Assembly: GCF_019578655.1 (NCBI RefSeq)
Contig: NC_063256.1
Location: 17,635,430-17,699,429 of the forward strand
DNA from: Ricinus communis
Lineage: Eukaryota; Streptophyta; Magnoliopsida; Malpighiales; Euphorbiaceae
Length of the DNA stretch: 64,000 nt
Direction of reading: 5' to 3'
In this document: positions 22,733-32,735 of the stretch, piece after piece
Numbering within the stretch: position 1 is the first letter of the stretch
Layout: the number at the start of each line of letters is the position of its first letter
Notes under the pieces: generated by a model
Databases searched by the model: none
Told to the model about the DNA's origin: nothing
Seen by the model: only the letters and a program-made list of their open reading frames with translations
Program-made: the position numbers and the translations under genes

Positions 22733-22812
22733 AATATAATAATAAATAATAAATAATAATAAATAAATAATAATAACTAAATAAAGAATAAATGAATAAA
22801 TAAATAATGACT
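22733..22812. repeat. AT-rich microsatellite in the Athila-like leader
   Basis: Units of AATAAT and AAATAAAT make up this stretch, between the PBS and the gag start. Equivalent tracts are in B (29055-29100), C (36325-36350 and 37605-37640) and J (52020-52070), so the tract is a family feature of the leader. Confidence 0.7.
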
Positions 22813-22856
22813 AAATTAACACAAAAACAATTCACTCCCTAGTTCACCGTTATCGT

Positions 22857-22882
22857 GTTTCCACAAACAGCGCCTCCAAAAA
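22857..22882 (-). other. Degraded primer-binding site of element A
   Basis: Plus-strand TTTCCACAAACAGCGCCTCC is a mutated version of the TTCCCCGGCAACGGCACC site in element C, complementary to the 3' end of tRNA-Asp on the minus strand. It lies two bases from the 5' LTR. Confidence 0.6.
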
Positions 22883-22884
22883 CT

Positions 22885-24237
22885 TGACGGGCTCTTTATG
22901 CAACCTACACCTAAGGCGTTGAACTCCACCGATGCAGTTTCAGCACTAGTGAGTATCAAGGTCGTATCCCTGGAGATCGGGTGAACCTAGAGTTACTACC
23001 GCTTGCTATGTTATCTAGTCCGAAATAGGGTGTGAAAGTTCTAACGTACCAGCTAATGGTTATGAGTGCAAATAAGTAAATGAAGAACAACGGACAATCA
23101 AAAGACAATTGCAAAGAGAGAAACAAACCGAAAAGGGAGCCTAAGTGATGGAATTCTAAAAATGGATTGTATGGATTGCCGATCTTGCTTACCCGTGCCT
23201 AAATCCTGAATTGAATCCCGGTTCCTCTCTCGAGCTTACCGGATTCCTAAACCTGCACTAACCTAATGGAATCTCTTCCTCCATTAAGTATGATTTAAAA
23301 CTATTAAGAGTTATTAGTTCTTAATCCGGCGAGTAAATCAACCTTATCTCTAAGTTTAACTACCAGTCCATACTATTCAATGTCCAGTTGTAACAAGCAT
23401 TTCTCAATGTCAAGAAACAACCTAATAAACAATTAATCCAACGTCTCAAATTAACTGAATCAAACTTTTATTACTAGCAAGAAGATTGCAAGAATGACAA
23501 TTATAAAAACTAACAATTAAGCATAATCCATCAACAAAGGTGAACCCTAATGGATTCAAAAGATCTAGCTACTCATGTTCATGGTTAAAGCAATTAGGGA
23601 ACAAAATTCGATGTTGCCTCTTGAATGCTCCCAAAGTTTGTCTTGATCTTCAATTCGATGTTGGAACAAGTGAAATCCCTCCTTCAATTGATGAATTTTT
23701 GTCTCTCAAGGTCTACAATTGAGGTATAGGAAAACAATTGATTAAGTGTGTGTCTTGGAATTGAGTCCAAAATTCATCTCTCCTCCAAAAGAACTCAAAA
23801 TTGCCTATATAGTTGATTCAGATGGCCGACGCACGGAGTCCAGTCATGATGATTCAAGACGGCCGAGTCCAAGCAAGGTCAACTGTGAGTCCAGTCGACT
23901 CCTTCCAAGCCATGCCCAAGCCGATGCCGAGCCACCACAGCCGCCTGGAGGTCAGTAGCTACTAAGTCGGCTGAAATGGCACAATTGGGGATAGCCTCGT
24001 AATTCAGAAGGCCGAGTCCGTGCCGTGCTCAACCCTCGGGGGGCTAGTTCTCACCCAATTTGATGGATTTTGGTCCGTAATCACACGTATTTCCCTGGAT
24101 TATTGATGGTGTCCTTCGAAAATGACCTGAAACGAGAAAGGAAACAAAAGACAGGTGATTCTAGCATAAAACGGGATAATCATGCATAAAAATGTAAACA
24201 ATCCGGCATGAAAACATGTGTAGTATGATGCTTATGA
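22885..24237 (-). mobile_element. Element A 5' LTR
   Basis: 1353 bp, TGACGGGCTC ... GCTTATGA. Collinear with the 3' LTR, with a deletion near 23282 and another near 23605 plus many point changes in the GC-rich stretch at 23820-24030. The amount of divergence from the 3' LTR means that the insertion is not recent. Confidence 0.85.
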
Positions 24238-24242
24238 ACTGC
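24238..24242. repeat. Target-site duplication of element A (right copy, actgc)
   Basis: Matches 16803-16807 exactly. Confidence 0.8.
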
Positions 24243-24761
24243 CTTCCTAGCTGATCTCTGAATCCCATCCATCTGTGTAGCTATCATAAACCCTAAATCC
24301 AAATAGGTCCTCTACCGAATATGCCAGAGTAAAGCAACATCAAGCTTATTGAGAGCTCCCCAGCTCTCACCCCTATCAGCCAATTTGTGCGCTAATATAT
24401 TGTAGAGGTATCTCAAACTATCCGAAATACATGAAGCCTTGGTCCGGCTCGAAGAGAAAGAGCGTCGGACCACCCTAATATCCTCCCAATACGAATCTAT
24501 TTCCGTCCCCAAATGTCTAATTGCCTGATCAAATAAATTGGAATCCACCTCTACTCTCGTCCATATCCCTAAAGCTATACCAAACTCAACTAGGGACATC
24601 CTGTAGGTTCTGCCAGTTACCTTGAAAGAAATTGTGTTTGGCAAGGCAAAGTCCCTAACAGCTGGTTGAAGCCAAAAGGTACTGAAGAACTCCAAAGTTA
24701 GGTCTCTGTAAGTAGGCTCTCTAATGTCAAAAAACCTATTCCATGGTACTGTCTCCAGCAA
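24243..24761 (-). pseudogene. Athila ORF1-like protein, N-terminal part (element B)
   Basis: The 149-codon piece at 24761-24312 has the signature of the Athila ORF-1 family: WNRFFDIREPTYRDLTLEFF near residues 7-26, FKVTGRTYRMSLVEFGIALG near 46-65 and a conserved LRYLYNILAHKLADRGES stretch near 118-135. A stop at 24312 and element A's insertion at 24242 break it; the frame resumes at 16802. A further broken frame at 25032-24823 probably belongs to the same gene. ORF1 is characteristic of the Athila lineage, which fixes the lineage of B. Confidence 0.8.
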
Positions 24762-25161
24762 ACTAGAAGTGTCTTGGTCCTTACCACTTGAAATCGATCA
24801 TTATGTGCCTGGTTGGTGAAGATCAAGTAAGGATGCTTGCCAACTGCAAGTGTAGGGACAGGTCAAGCTCGGGTTCCCTGGTTCTGCACCTCGGTTCGAG
24901 GTTGTCGCTCCAGAAGTAATCAGAAAGGGCCGTATCATGAGGTCTAGTGACTAAAAGAACCATCCTCAACTCTAGCTCGCTTCCCAGCGGCTCTCTACTG
25001 ATCGTCGGCCATACTTTCCTGATAAAATGCAATGTTAGATAGCAACATAAGTAGCAAAATATTGTAATAAATCGACCATGTTAAATTTACACAAAATTTA
25101 ACAGAAATTCGGCAGTATATCAAATTAGTTGTTAATCCAGTAAGCTAGGGGTAAGGTACCC
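24762..25161 (-). other. Element B internal remnant upstream of ORF1
   Basis: A 69-codon broken frame (25032-24823) lies here and AT-rich sequence beyond it. No RT, RNase H or integrase motif is visible, although pol should precede ORF1. Its right edge GGTACCC meets the plus-strand LTR at 25162. Confidence 0.45.
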
Positions 25162-25401
25162 TGATGTGCGTAGAATACACACATCTAAATAGGGATTTTA
25201 AGGCAGAATTTATGTACATTTGGATGTGAATTGGTCCCAACACTCACCCTATGCATTTGTTTGTGTGCTTTAGGTCCAAAAGAGGTCAAAGAGTGATAAA
25301 AGGAAGAATTGGACGTCAAAGTTGCCAAAATAAGTCGAGTTTGCGCATCCCTAATTTGAACATGGTCGTGTTGGTTTCAACACTCACCGTGTTCCCAACA
25401 C

Positions 25402-25429
25402 ATGCACCAACACGGCCGTGTTGGTGCAT
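25402..25429. promoter_or_regulatory. 28-bp perfect palindrome centred on CACGGCCGTG
   Basis: The palindrome ATGCACCAACACGG plus its exact reverse complement lies in the GC-rich U3 part of the forward LTR. A second, 14-bp palindrome AACACGGCCGTGTT is at 25509-25522. The same core is in the LTRs at 30771, 38754 and (diverged) 50764. It may be a binding site or a DNA-structure element; its role is not known. Confidence 0.55.
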
Positions 25430-26625
25430 CAAACATCAAAGAAACAGAAGTTTTAGGGAGCACAGCCACAGAGAGTAACATGATCATCAATACCAGCCCG
25501 TGTTGGGAACACGGCCGTGTTGGCGGTGACAGGGGGAATTAGTTAAAAGAAAGAAGAGAGGAAAGAAGAAAAAGAGTGGGGGAGAACGTCCCAAACCCTA
25601 ACCTTTCTCTCCCTAAGGGTTTTTTGAGCTGAAACCAAGGGAAAAGGAGACTTGGATCAAGGTTTCAATCGGATTCCCTTTAAAGATTGAAGATTGGGCG
25701 AGGTTCGTTGATTGGTTTTCAAATCGAGCAAGAGGAACAATAATCGACTCAATTCGAGCAAGAGGAATTGGGGCTGTTTACTCTCATCCAAGGGTGTAAT
25801 TGGGTTTTTTCTACCTTTACTCATTGTTGTAATTGAATTCTTGTGTATTTTGATAATGAACATGATTAGCTAGATTGATTAAATCCATTGGGATTTCTTT
25901 ACTATGTTGGCTTGATATATATTGTTGGATTGTTTGGGTTAGTTTTGGATTCTTCTTGCCTTCAATATTAATAAGATAATGCATTATTCATGAGACGTTG
26001 TGAATTGTGTGTTTAGATTGCTTTGTGTGATTGAGAAGTCCATTTGGCAATTGGAATTTTGAATAGCAAGAATTGGTTAATAATCGCTTAGAGATAAGGA
26101 TAATTAACTTGCCGGATTAAGAATTAACAAAGCTTAATAGAGGCGGATTAAAGCTTAATGCTAATTTAAGAATCAATCGTTAGGAAGAGATTCCAACTTT
26201 AGGTTATTAGGTTTAGGAATTCAGTTATCTCGAGAGAGAAACCAAATTCGGTTAAGAATTCATCCACGGGTAGCATAATTAGACTCTCCAATCCTTTATC
26301 TTTTGTTTGATTGCCAACTAGTTTAGGTTCCCTTTGGGTTTGCTTTCTTGTCTTGATTATTTTAGTTATCAATTACTCCTGCATCTCCCTTAGAACTTAG
26401 CTTGTAGCTATTAGTTAGTTTAGAAATTATTCATCCCTCATTTTAGGTTAATATAATAAAAAATAAAGGAGTAACTCTGGGCTTTCACTTTCCGGAGGAA
26501 TACGACCTTGATACTCGCCATTGACGTTCCTGAAGAGATTGCCTAACCGTCGATCCTTCCAATTGGTGAAATTTCAGCTTTCAAATTGGAAGAGCGCCTA
26601 GAGCATCATGACTATGTGAAAAACT

Positions 26626-26692
26626 TGATGTTTGCTATCTATGCAGCTGCAATCTAAGGCAGTGTACCTATCGATGCAGTCTAGCACTAATG
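26626..26692 (-). mobile_element. Inverted LTR terminus (67 bp)
   Basis: TGATGTTTGCTATCTATGCAGC, followed by CTAAGGCAGTGTACCTATCGATGCAGTCTAGCACTAATG in two blocks, is the outer end of an Athila-like LTR on the plus strand, hence opposite to the LTR just before it. It joins B's protease remnant at 26693. Confidence 0.65.
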
Positions 26693-27218
26693 CTACCTGC
26701 AAAGGGTCAAAACATAAAATTTCTTGCAAATAGGACTCAACCACATCATCAATCACATCAATAGAATACACAGTATTATCATAGTCCAGTGATTGTCTCA
26801 TGGAAGTGGCTAGGTCAAAGGTAATGGTCTCATCATCAACTCTAAGCTTAAGCTTCCCATCGCTTACATTGATAACAGCCCTCGATGTAGCTAGGAAAGG
26901 CCTACCCAGGATAAGAGGCACAATGCTCTCACCCTCCATATCCATCACCACAAAATCCACATGAAAGATAAATTTATCTACCTTTACAAGTACATCTTCA
27001 ACAACACCTCTAGGAATTTTAACAGTCCTATCTGCTAACTGAATACTCATCCTGGTAGGCTTGGGTTCATGCAACCCTAATTTGGCAAATAAACTAGTAG
27101 GCATCAAGTTAATACTAGCTCCTAAATCAGCCAATGCACCATTAATTGATAAATCACCAATCATACAAGGGATAGTAAAACTCCCTAGATCTCGTCGCTT
27201 GAGTGGCCGTTTGTTCTA
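26693..27218 (-). pseudogene. Retropepsin-like protease of element B
   Basis: The minus strand reads LADLGASINLMPTSLFAKLG with the catalytic Asp-Leu-Gly-Ala intact, then MSIQLADRTVKIPRGVVEDV, VDKFIFHVDFVVMDMEGES and PLILGRPFLATSRAVINV. Only the end is cut: the frame runs into the LTR terminus at 26692, so RT that should follow is missing. Upstream, a stop at about 27216 separates it from gag. Confidence 0.8.
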
Positions 27219-29012
27219 GAGAATAGCTGAACACTCCTCATTAAGCACTACCTTACCAAGATCCTCTAACTTCCTCTTGTTGCTCCAAATCTCCTTTAAG
27301 AACTTGGCGTACTTCGACATCTACGAAATCGCCTCAACAAAAGGTAAGTTAATTTTCAGCTGCTTAAATAAGTTAAGAAACTTACTGTATTGCATGTCCA
27401 CCTTATCGTGCCTCAACCTCGCAGGATATGGAATCGGGGCCGATGCTCACGTTGCTCTTTGCCTTCTTCCTTCTCTCATTCTCTACCACCTCAAGGTCCG
27501 GTCCTTCCTTAGTATATCTCCTAAAGGCAAAGAACTAGTCAATTTCTTACCTGATCGCAAGGTGATAGCCTTGCAATGCTCCCTCGAGTTTGACTCTGTA
27601 GTGCTTAGGAGCGTTCCTGAAGGTCTTTCTAAAAGCATCTTAGAAATTTGGCCAATTTGAGTCTCCAAGTTCTGAATCGAGGCCTGCTGATTCCTAAGTG
27701 CACTATCAGTCTGCTGGAATCTCGTCTCCGTAGACGTCATAAACTTCACCATAAGCTCCTCTAAATTTGACTTCTTTTATGGTGGAGGAGGAGCTTGTGC
27801 AGGCCCACCTGGTTGTTGCTGTGGCTGTTGATGAAGTCTTTGAAAACTTGGCGAACCCTGGGCATTATTGTTCCTCCAACTGAAGTTGGGATGATTGCGC
27901 CATCCAGGGTTGTATGTATTGCTGTAAGGGCTATTCTGCTGCCTTGGGGCATTCCCCATATAATCAACCTGCTCAACTTTAGAAGACACAGCAGAATTAG
28001 CTAGAAAAATAGTAGAGGATGAAGCAAACATATTTCCCGCAGTACAGTTCGCACTGTAATGCGGACCACCACAATACTCACAACCAGCATTCGCTGCATG
28101 AACTGGCATCTGGAGTTGGTCAATCTTCTTGGCTAGAAGCTCCACATGAGCTACCAAGGCTGCTATAGAGTCCACTTAGTTAACCACTCCCTGTCTTCCT
28201 GGTCGGCTCCTAGAGGATTGCCACTGATAGTTGTTCATGGCCATTTTCTATCGTGTTTTCGAGCCCGCTGTACGCCTTGCATCGCTTGCCCCACTCTGTC
28301 GCACTATCCACCATCCGCCTCGTTGCAAGATTCAACCCACTGTAGAAGGTCCGAACTGCATCCACACCGGCAATCCGTGATGTGGGCGTGATCTCAAAAG
28401 ATCTTTAAACCTCTCCCATGCATCGTACATGCTTTCATCATCAAACTGCAAAAAAGAAGATATGTCATTTCTAAGTTTAGCAGTTTTAGCGGGAGGAAAA
28501 TACTTATATAAAAAATTTTCGGCCAATGCCTTTCAGGTAGTAATCGTTTGCTGTGGAAGGGATTGCAACCATCTCTTAGCTCTGTCCCTTAAGTAAAATG
28601 GAAACAATCTCAGCCGAATGGCGTCATCGGTTGTTCCATTTATCTTGAATGTGTCACAAATCTCCAAAAAATTAGAGATATGTGCATTGGGATCCTCGCT
28701 GGGCAATCCTCCAAACTGCACACTCTGCTGGATCATCTGGATAACGTTGGCTTTTATTTCAAAATTATTGGCCGCTACAGCAGGTCTGAGTATACTAGTT
28801 TTATCCCATCCAAAGATGGTCGAGCAAACTCGTACATCGTCCTCTGATCAACATTGGCCTGGGGTTGAGGTTCTCCATCGTGTCAACTCCTTGAACCCGA
28901 ATCAGAATTCGCCGTCCTCCTCAACTACCTGCAAACGTCATCTCAATAATCGGAGAGAGCACTCCAGGTCAGATAAGGGTGCTAAAGGATTAGGGTTAGA
29001 GCTCCTGGTCAT
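27219..29012 (-). pseudogene. Gag of element B, broken
   Basis: This has the same organisation as the Gag of A. The N-terminus starts near 29012. The core carries [20 protein letters not shown] and [11 protein letters not shown] (28736-28533) and KYFPPAKTAKLRNDISSF (28526-28332). A complete zinc knuckle CEYCGGPHYSANC (CX2CX3HX4C) is at 28082-28044, within the frame 28175-27777. FMTSTETRFQQTDSALRNQQ is at 27752-27483. At least five stops or frameshifts separate the pieces. The knuckle is the RNA-binding part of Gag. Confidence 0.85.
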
Positions 29013-29140
29013 AAACTACCTGAAACCGACAACCAAACAACCACCAATCAACAAAAATAATAAAATAAAAAATAAAGAATAAATAAATAAATAGATAATG
29101 ACTAAATTAACATAAAAACAATTCAACGTAGTTCAGTTAA

Positions 29141-29161
29141 TTCCCAAGAACAAGGCCAAAA
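29141..29161 (-). other. Degraded primer-binding site of element B
   Basis: TTCCCAAGAACAAGGCCAAA stands where intact relatives have TTCCCCGGCAACGGCACCAAA, next to the 5' LTR at 29164. Confidence 0.5.
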
Positions 29162-29536
29162 CTTGATAGGCTACTTATGCAACCTACACTTAAGGCAGTG
29201 AATTTATCGATGCGGTCTAGCACTAATGAGTATCAAGGTTGTATCCCTGGAGATCGGGTGAACCTAAAGTTACTACTATTCGTTATGTTATTTAGTCTGA
29301 AATAAGGTGTGAGAAGTCTAAATTAATTAACTAATGCTTATGAATGCAAATAAAGGAACAACAGCAACTGACAATCGAAAGATAACCGTAACAAAGAAGC
29401 AAACCCAAAGGGGACCTAAGTGATGGAATTCTAAGGTTGATTTTATAAAATACCAATCCTGCTACCCGTCAACTCGAATCGAACTCGGCTCCTCTCTCGA
29501 GCTCACTAAGTTCCTAAATCCGCACTAACCTAATGG

Positions 29537-29541
29537 AATCT
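29537..29541. repeat. Target-site duplication of solo LTR (left copy, aatct)
   Basis: AATCT, repeated exactly at 31043-31047. The uninterrupted site is seen in the sister LTR (GGAATCTCTTCC near 13241). Confidence 0.85.
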
Positions 29542-31042
29542 TGATGTGTGCTACCGTGTTAGCTACAATCTAAGGCGGTGTACCTATCGATGCGATTAGC
29601 ACTAATGGCGAGTATCAAGGTCGTATTCCTCGGGAAAGCGAAAGCCCAGAGTTACTCCTTTGTTCTTTGTTATATTAACCTAAAATGGATAATGAATAAA
29701 TTCTAAACTAACTATTAACTACGAGCTAAGTTCTAAGGGAGATGTAGGAGTAATTGATAAGTGAAATAATCAAGACAAGAAGACAAACCTAAAGGAAATC
29801 TAAACTAGTTGGCAATCAAACAAAAGATAAAGGATCGGTGAGTCTAATTATGCTACCCGTGGATGAATTCTTAACCGAATTCGATTTCTCTCTCGAGATA
29901 ACCGAATTCCTAAACCTAATAACCTAAAGTTGGAATCTCTTCCTAACGATTGATTCTTAAATTAGCATTAAGCTTTAATCCGCCTCTATTAAGCTTTGTT
30001 AATTCTTAATCCGGCTAGTTAATTATCCTTATCTCTAAGCGATTATTAACCAGTTCTTGTTATTCAAAATTCCAATTGCTAAACAGATTTCTCAATCTCA
30101 TAAAGCAATCTAAACATCACAATTCACAACGTCTCATGAATAATGCATAATCTTATTAATACTGAAAACAAGAAGAATACAAAACCAACTCAAACAATCC
30201 AACAATATAATATCAAGCCAACATAGTAAAGAAATCCCAATGGATTAAATCAGTCTAGCTAAACATGTTCATGTTTAAAACAATCTAGGAAATCAATTAC
30301 AATGAAAGAATAATGAAAATAAAACATGTACACCCTTTTCTCTCGAATTGGATGAACAACTCCAAATCTGGATCTACACTTTGATTAATCTCTCAAACTG
30401 CCTCTTGAATTGCTTCCACTACGGTTTTGCACTCGGAACCTTGCGATTCCGGGATTCTTACTCCCCGCAACTCTCTCTCGCACTCAATACTGTGCAGAAA
30501 CCGAACCAGCCGCCAGGGCTCTATGTCACTCTTTTTCCTCTCTCTCTTCCCCATTTTCTAAGAAAAATTCATTTTTCTTATATATTTAACTCAAGACACC
30601 GTGGTCAAGGTCCGCTACGGGCCGCTGACGCCCGAGTCCATGCCGCTAAATCGTGGATCTCACCAACTAGGGTTTCACCATGACCGTGTTGCTCCCCGTG
30701 CTGGAGGCCGTGATGGCTACGGAAACCGTGCTCAAACCATTGTTTTGAAGACCAAGTTTCAATGGTTGGTCACGGCCAGAGTCCAGGCCGTGATGGTCAG
30801 CACGGCATTGACTCAGGCCGTGCTCAATGTGTGCAACGCGGGCTCTTGTCCGATCTTAATTAATTCTCGTCCGTTTCCGCACGTATTGATCTATAATTGC
30901 TTAAACACCGATGATGGTCATATAGATGTTCCTGAAATGCAAAAGAACACAAAACACGGGTGATCTGGGAATAAAAGCACAATAATTGCTAAGAACATAC
31001 GCAATAGTATGCAAGCAAATATGTGTAAAACTATGCTCATCA
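29542..31042 (-). mobile_element. Solo Athila-like LTR nested in element B's 5' LTR
   Basis: A 1501-bp LTR with TGATGTGTG ... TGCTCATCA ends and an exact aatct duplication. There is no internal region, so it came from LTR-LTR recombination after insertion. It belongs to the same subfamily as the forward LTR at 25162. TATATATTTAAC near 30580 lies beside the GC-rich U3 stretch 30600-30860. Confidence 0.9.
30771..30792 (-). promoter_or_regulatory. Inverted motif CACGGCC...GGCCGTG in U3
   Basis: CACGGCC (30771-30777) and GGCCGTG (30786-30792) flank AGAGTCCA. The block has the spacing of 18056-18077 and lies upstream of the minus-strand TATA. Confidence 0.5.
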
Positions 31043-31047
31043 AATCT
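31043..31047. repeat. Target-site duplication of solo LTR (right copy, aatct)
   Basis: Matches 29537-29541. Confidence 0.85.
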
Positions 31048-31673
31048 CTTCCTATCAGATTATTACAGATTAGCATTAAGAATGATTTAGAACTATTAAG
31101 AGTTATTAATTCTTAATCCGGAGAGTGAATTAACCTTATCTCTAAATTTTAACTACCAGTTCTTACTATTTAATTTTCAGTTGTAACAAGCATTTCTCAA
31201 TGTCAAGAAATAACCCAAAAGACAATTAATTTATCTCAAATTAATTGAATCAAATTTTATTACTAAACAGTAAGAAGATTACAAAATGGCAAATAAAAAT
31301 CCAATAATTAAACACAATTCATCAACATAGGTAAACCCCAATGGGTTCAGCAGTCCTAGCTACTCATAATGAAAGAAACAAATACAAAAGGAAATAAATA
31401 ACAGAAAAGAAAATGGAACATGTAACCGCTCTTCTCTTGAATCGGAGTGGGAATGTCGCAAGTGCCAATTCTGAAACTATCCTCAAGTATGGATCTTGGA
31501 TGCCTCGGTCAATTGTCTAGAAGCTTCAATCTTTGCTTGAATCCTCCAATTCAATCCTTTGAACTGACGTTAGTCTCCCAAAATGTCAAGAACATAAGTG
31601 CAAAAGTAAGGGGTCGCGCGCGTAGAGAAGTCCAGAAATCAGAAGCGGAACCCTGTCTCATTTTGCATGCGCC

Positions 31674-31681
31674 TATTTATA
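31674..31681 (-). promoter_or_regulatory. TATA box of element B 5' LTR
   Basis: The minus strand reads TATAAATAGG. It lies inside U3 next to a CCACGGTCCGTG half-palindrome at 31702-31713. Confidence 0.55.
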
Positions 31682-32011
31682 GACAGAAGTGCCTTAGCCA
31701 TGCCACGGTCCGTGCAACGGGCACCCACCTCCATAAAATGCCAAATTTCTGAAATTGTCCAAAGGAGGTCGTGCAAAAGCCTCAAAATGCATGCCAATAA
31801 GGAATCGACTCTGATAAGCATCTAATATGCGTAAATCATCCAAATAGCTTGGTTTCTGCTTGTAAATCAATCAATCTCTTTCAAAGAGTCCGAAAACCTG
31901 AAAAACTCATAAACATACCAAAGTGCGATCAAACAGGAATAAATATGACTCAAATACACAAATAAACGACTGATAAACAGTCAATAAACATGCATAGAAT
32001 CATCAACATCA

Positions 32012-32016
32012 GGCCT
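32012..32016. repeat. Target-site duplication of element B (right copy, ggcct)
   Basis: Matches 12860-12864. Confidence 0.85.
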
Positions 32017-32735
32017 CCTGCGGGTCCTTCATGATAGTGCCTCAAAATCTGGAGATTCTCTTCGCCATAAACACATCGGCGGATGACCTGGTCTGCACAC
32101 ACTTGATATAGGAAGGGATCTTCCCAAATGTAGTATTTCAAATCAGCAAAGAATTTCTTCTTTTGCTGATAAGTCATACCCTTTGGTAAGACCCTAGCCA
32201 CAAGGTAGTTAGCATAATCAGAAAACCAAGGAAAGTCAGAATATACCTTCAATGAATACAAGTGCTCCTCTGGAAATCGATCATCTATCATGCTCTCATC
32301 AAGTGCTTCCAAGCTCAGATTCTCCAGTCTAGATAGGTGATCCGTTGCCAAATTTTGTGCGCCCTTCTTGCCTCTAATCTTATTGTCGAACTCCTGCAAC
32401 AATAAAATCCATCTGATCAATCTTAGCTTAGCATCAAGCTTATTAAACAAATACCTCAAAGCTGAATAGTCAGTGGAGACGATGGTCTTTGATAAAACGA
32501 GGTATGATCTGAATTTGTCGAAGGCATAAACAATAGCCAACAACTCCTTTTCTGTAGTAGTGTAATGTTCCTGGCCTCTTGTTAAAGTCTAACTAGCATA
32601 GTAAATGGGTTGGAACTTTTTATCATACCTCTGTCCAAGCATAGCTCCAACTGCATATTCACTAGCATCGCACATTAGTTCAAAGGGCAGCCCCCAATCA
32701 GGCAAAGCCATGATAGTTGCTGTGGTTAAAAGTTT
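32017..32735 (-). pseudogene. RNase H and start of integrase of element C
   Basis: The RNase H domain has CDASEYAVGAMLGQ near 32680-32640, TEKELLAIVYAFDKFRSYL near 32560-32505 and STDYSALRYLFNK near 32485-32445, giving the Asp-Glu-Asp catalytic set. A linker with HLSRLENL follows, then VYGEENLQILRHYHEGPAGG at the start of the H2C2 zinc finger, where B interrupts it. The longest frame is 32543-31950; its last 20 codons lie in B's LTR. A stop at about 32590 breaks the N-terminal side. Confidence 0.85.

Larger units (their letters stand above)
16808..24237 (-). mobile_element. Element A: non-autonomous Athila-like element (gag-protease only)
   Basis: A complete 7.4-kb element with two LTRs, PBS, PPT and an exact 5-bp duplication. 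Its internal 4.6 kb encodes gag (22685-20879) and protease (20872-20060) and passes straight into the 3' non-coding region; there is no RT, RNase H, integrase or ORF1. Terminal dinucleotides are slightly mutated (TA at the left, GA at the right). The LTRs are of B's family but a different subfamily. As it lacks pol, it either needed help in trans or lost pol after insertion. Confidence 0.85.
25162..26692 (+). mobile_element. Athila-like LTR, forward, with rearranged 3' end
   Basis: The segment starts TGATGTGCG and is collinear with the reverse complement of the solo LTR at 29542-31042: palindromic GC-rich U3, GTGTATTTTGATAATGAACATG, CATGAGACGTTGTGAATTG, GCCGGATTAAGAATTAACAAAGC, and GGAGTAACTCTGGGCTTTC near 26469. 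At about 26525 it breaks off. About 100 bp of unrelated sequence follow, then the LTR's terminal 67 bp in reverse orientation (26626-26692). Near-matching taccc (25157) and tacct (26694) flank the whole, which suggests one insertion later rearranged at its 3' end. Confidence 0.65.
12865..32011 (-). mobile_element. Element B: Athila-like LTR retrotransposon, carrying nested insertions
   Basis: B has two LTRs with TGATAGGC and CATCA ends (12865-14264 and 29164-32011), a degraded PBS at 29141-29161 and a PPT at 14265-14284, and is bounded by an exact 5-bp duplication. In minus-strand order it holds gag (29012-27219), protease (to 26693), a gap where RT and integrase should be, and an Athila ORF1 split at 24242/16803. 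Nested in it are element A, a solo LTR at 29542 and a plus-strand LTR at 25162. Without them B is about 8.7 kb, short for an autonomous Athila, as expected from the lost pol. Confidence 0.85.
29164..32011 (-). mobile_element. Element B 5' LTR, interrupted by a solo LTR
   Basis: TGATAGGCTACTTATG ... AACATCA; about 1342 bp after removal of the nested LTR and one TSD copy. Interruption occurs at the GGAATCTCTTCC block. A minus-strand TATAAATA box is at 31674-31681. Confidence 0.85.

Noticed and set aside
24823..25032. 69-codon minus-strand frame as a separate small gene
   Set aside because: It lies just upstream of Athila ORF1 in the same direction in element B and is more simply part of that broken gene or its leader.
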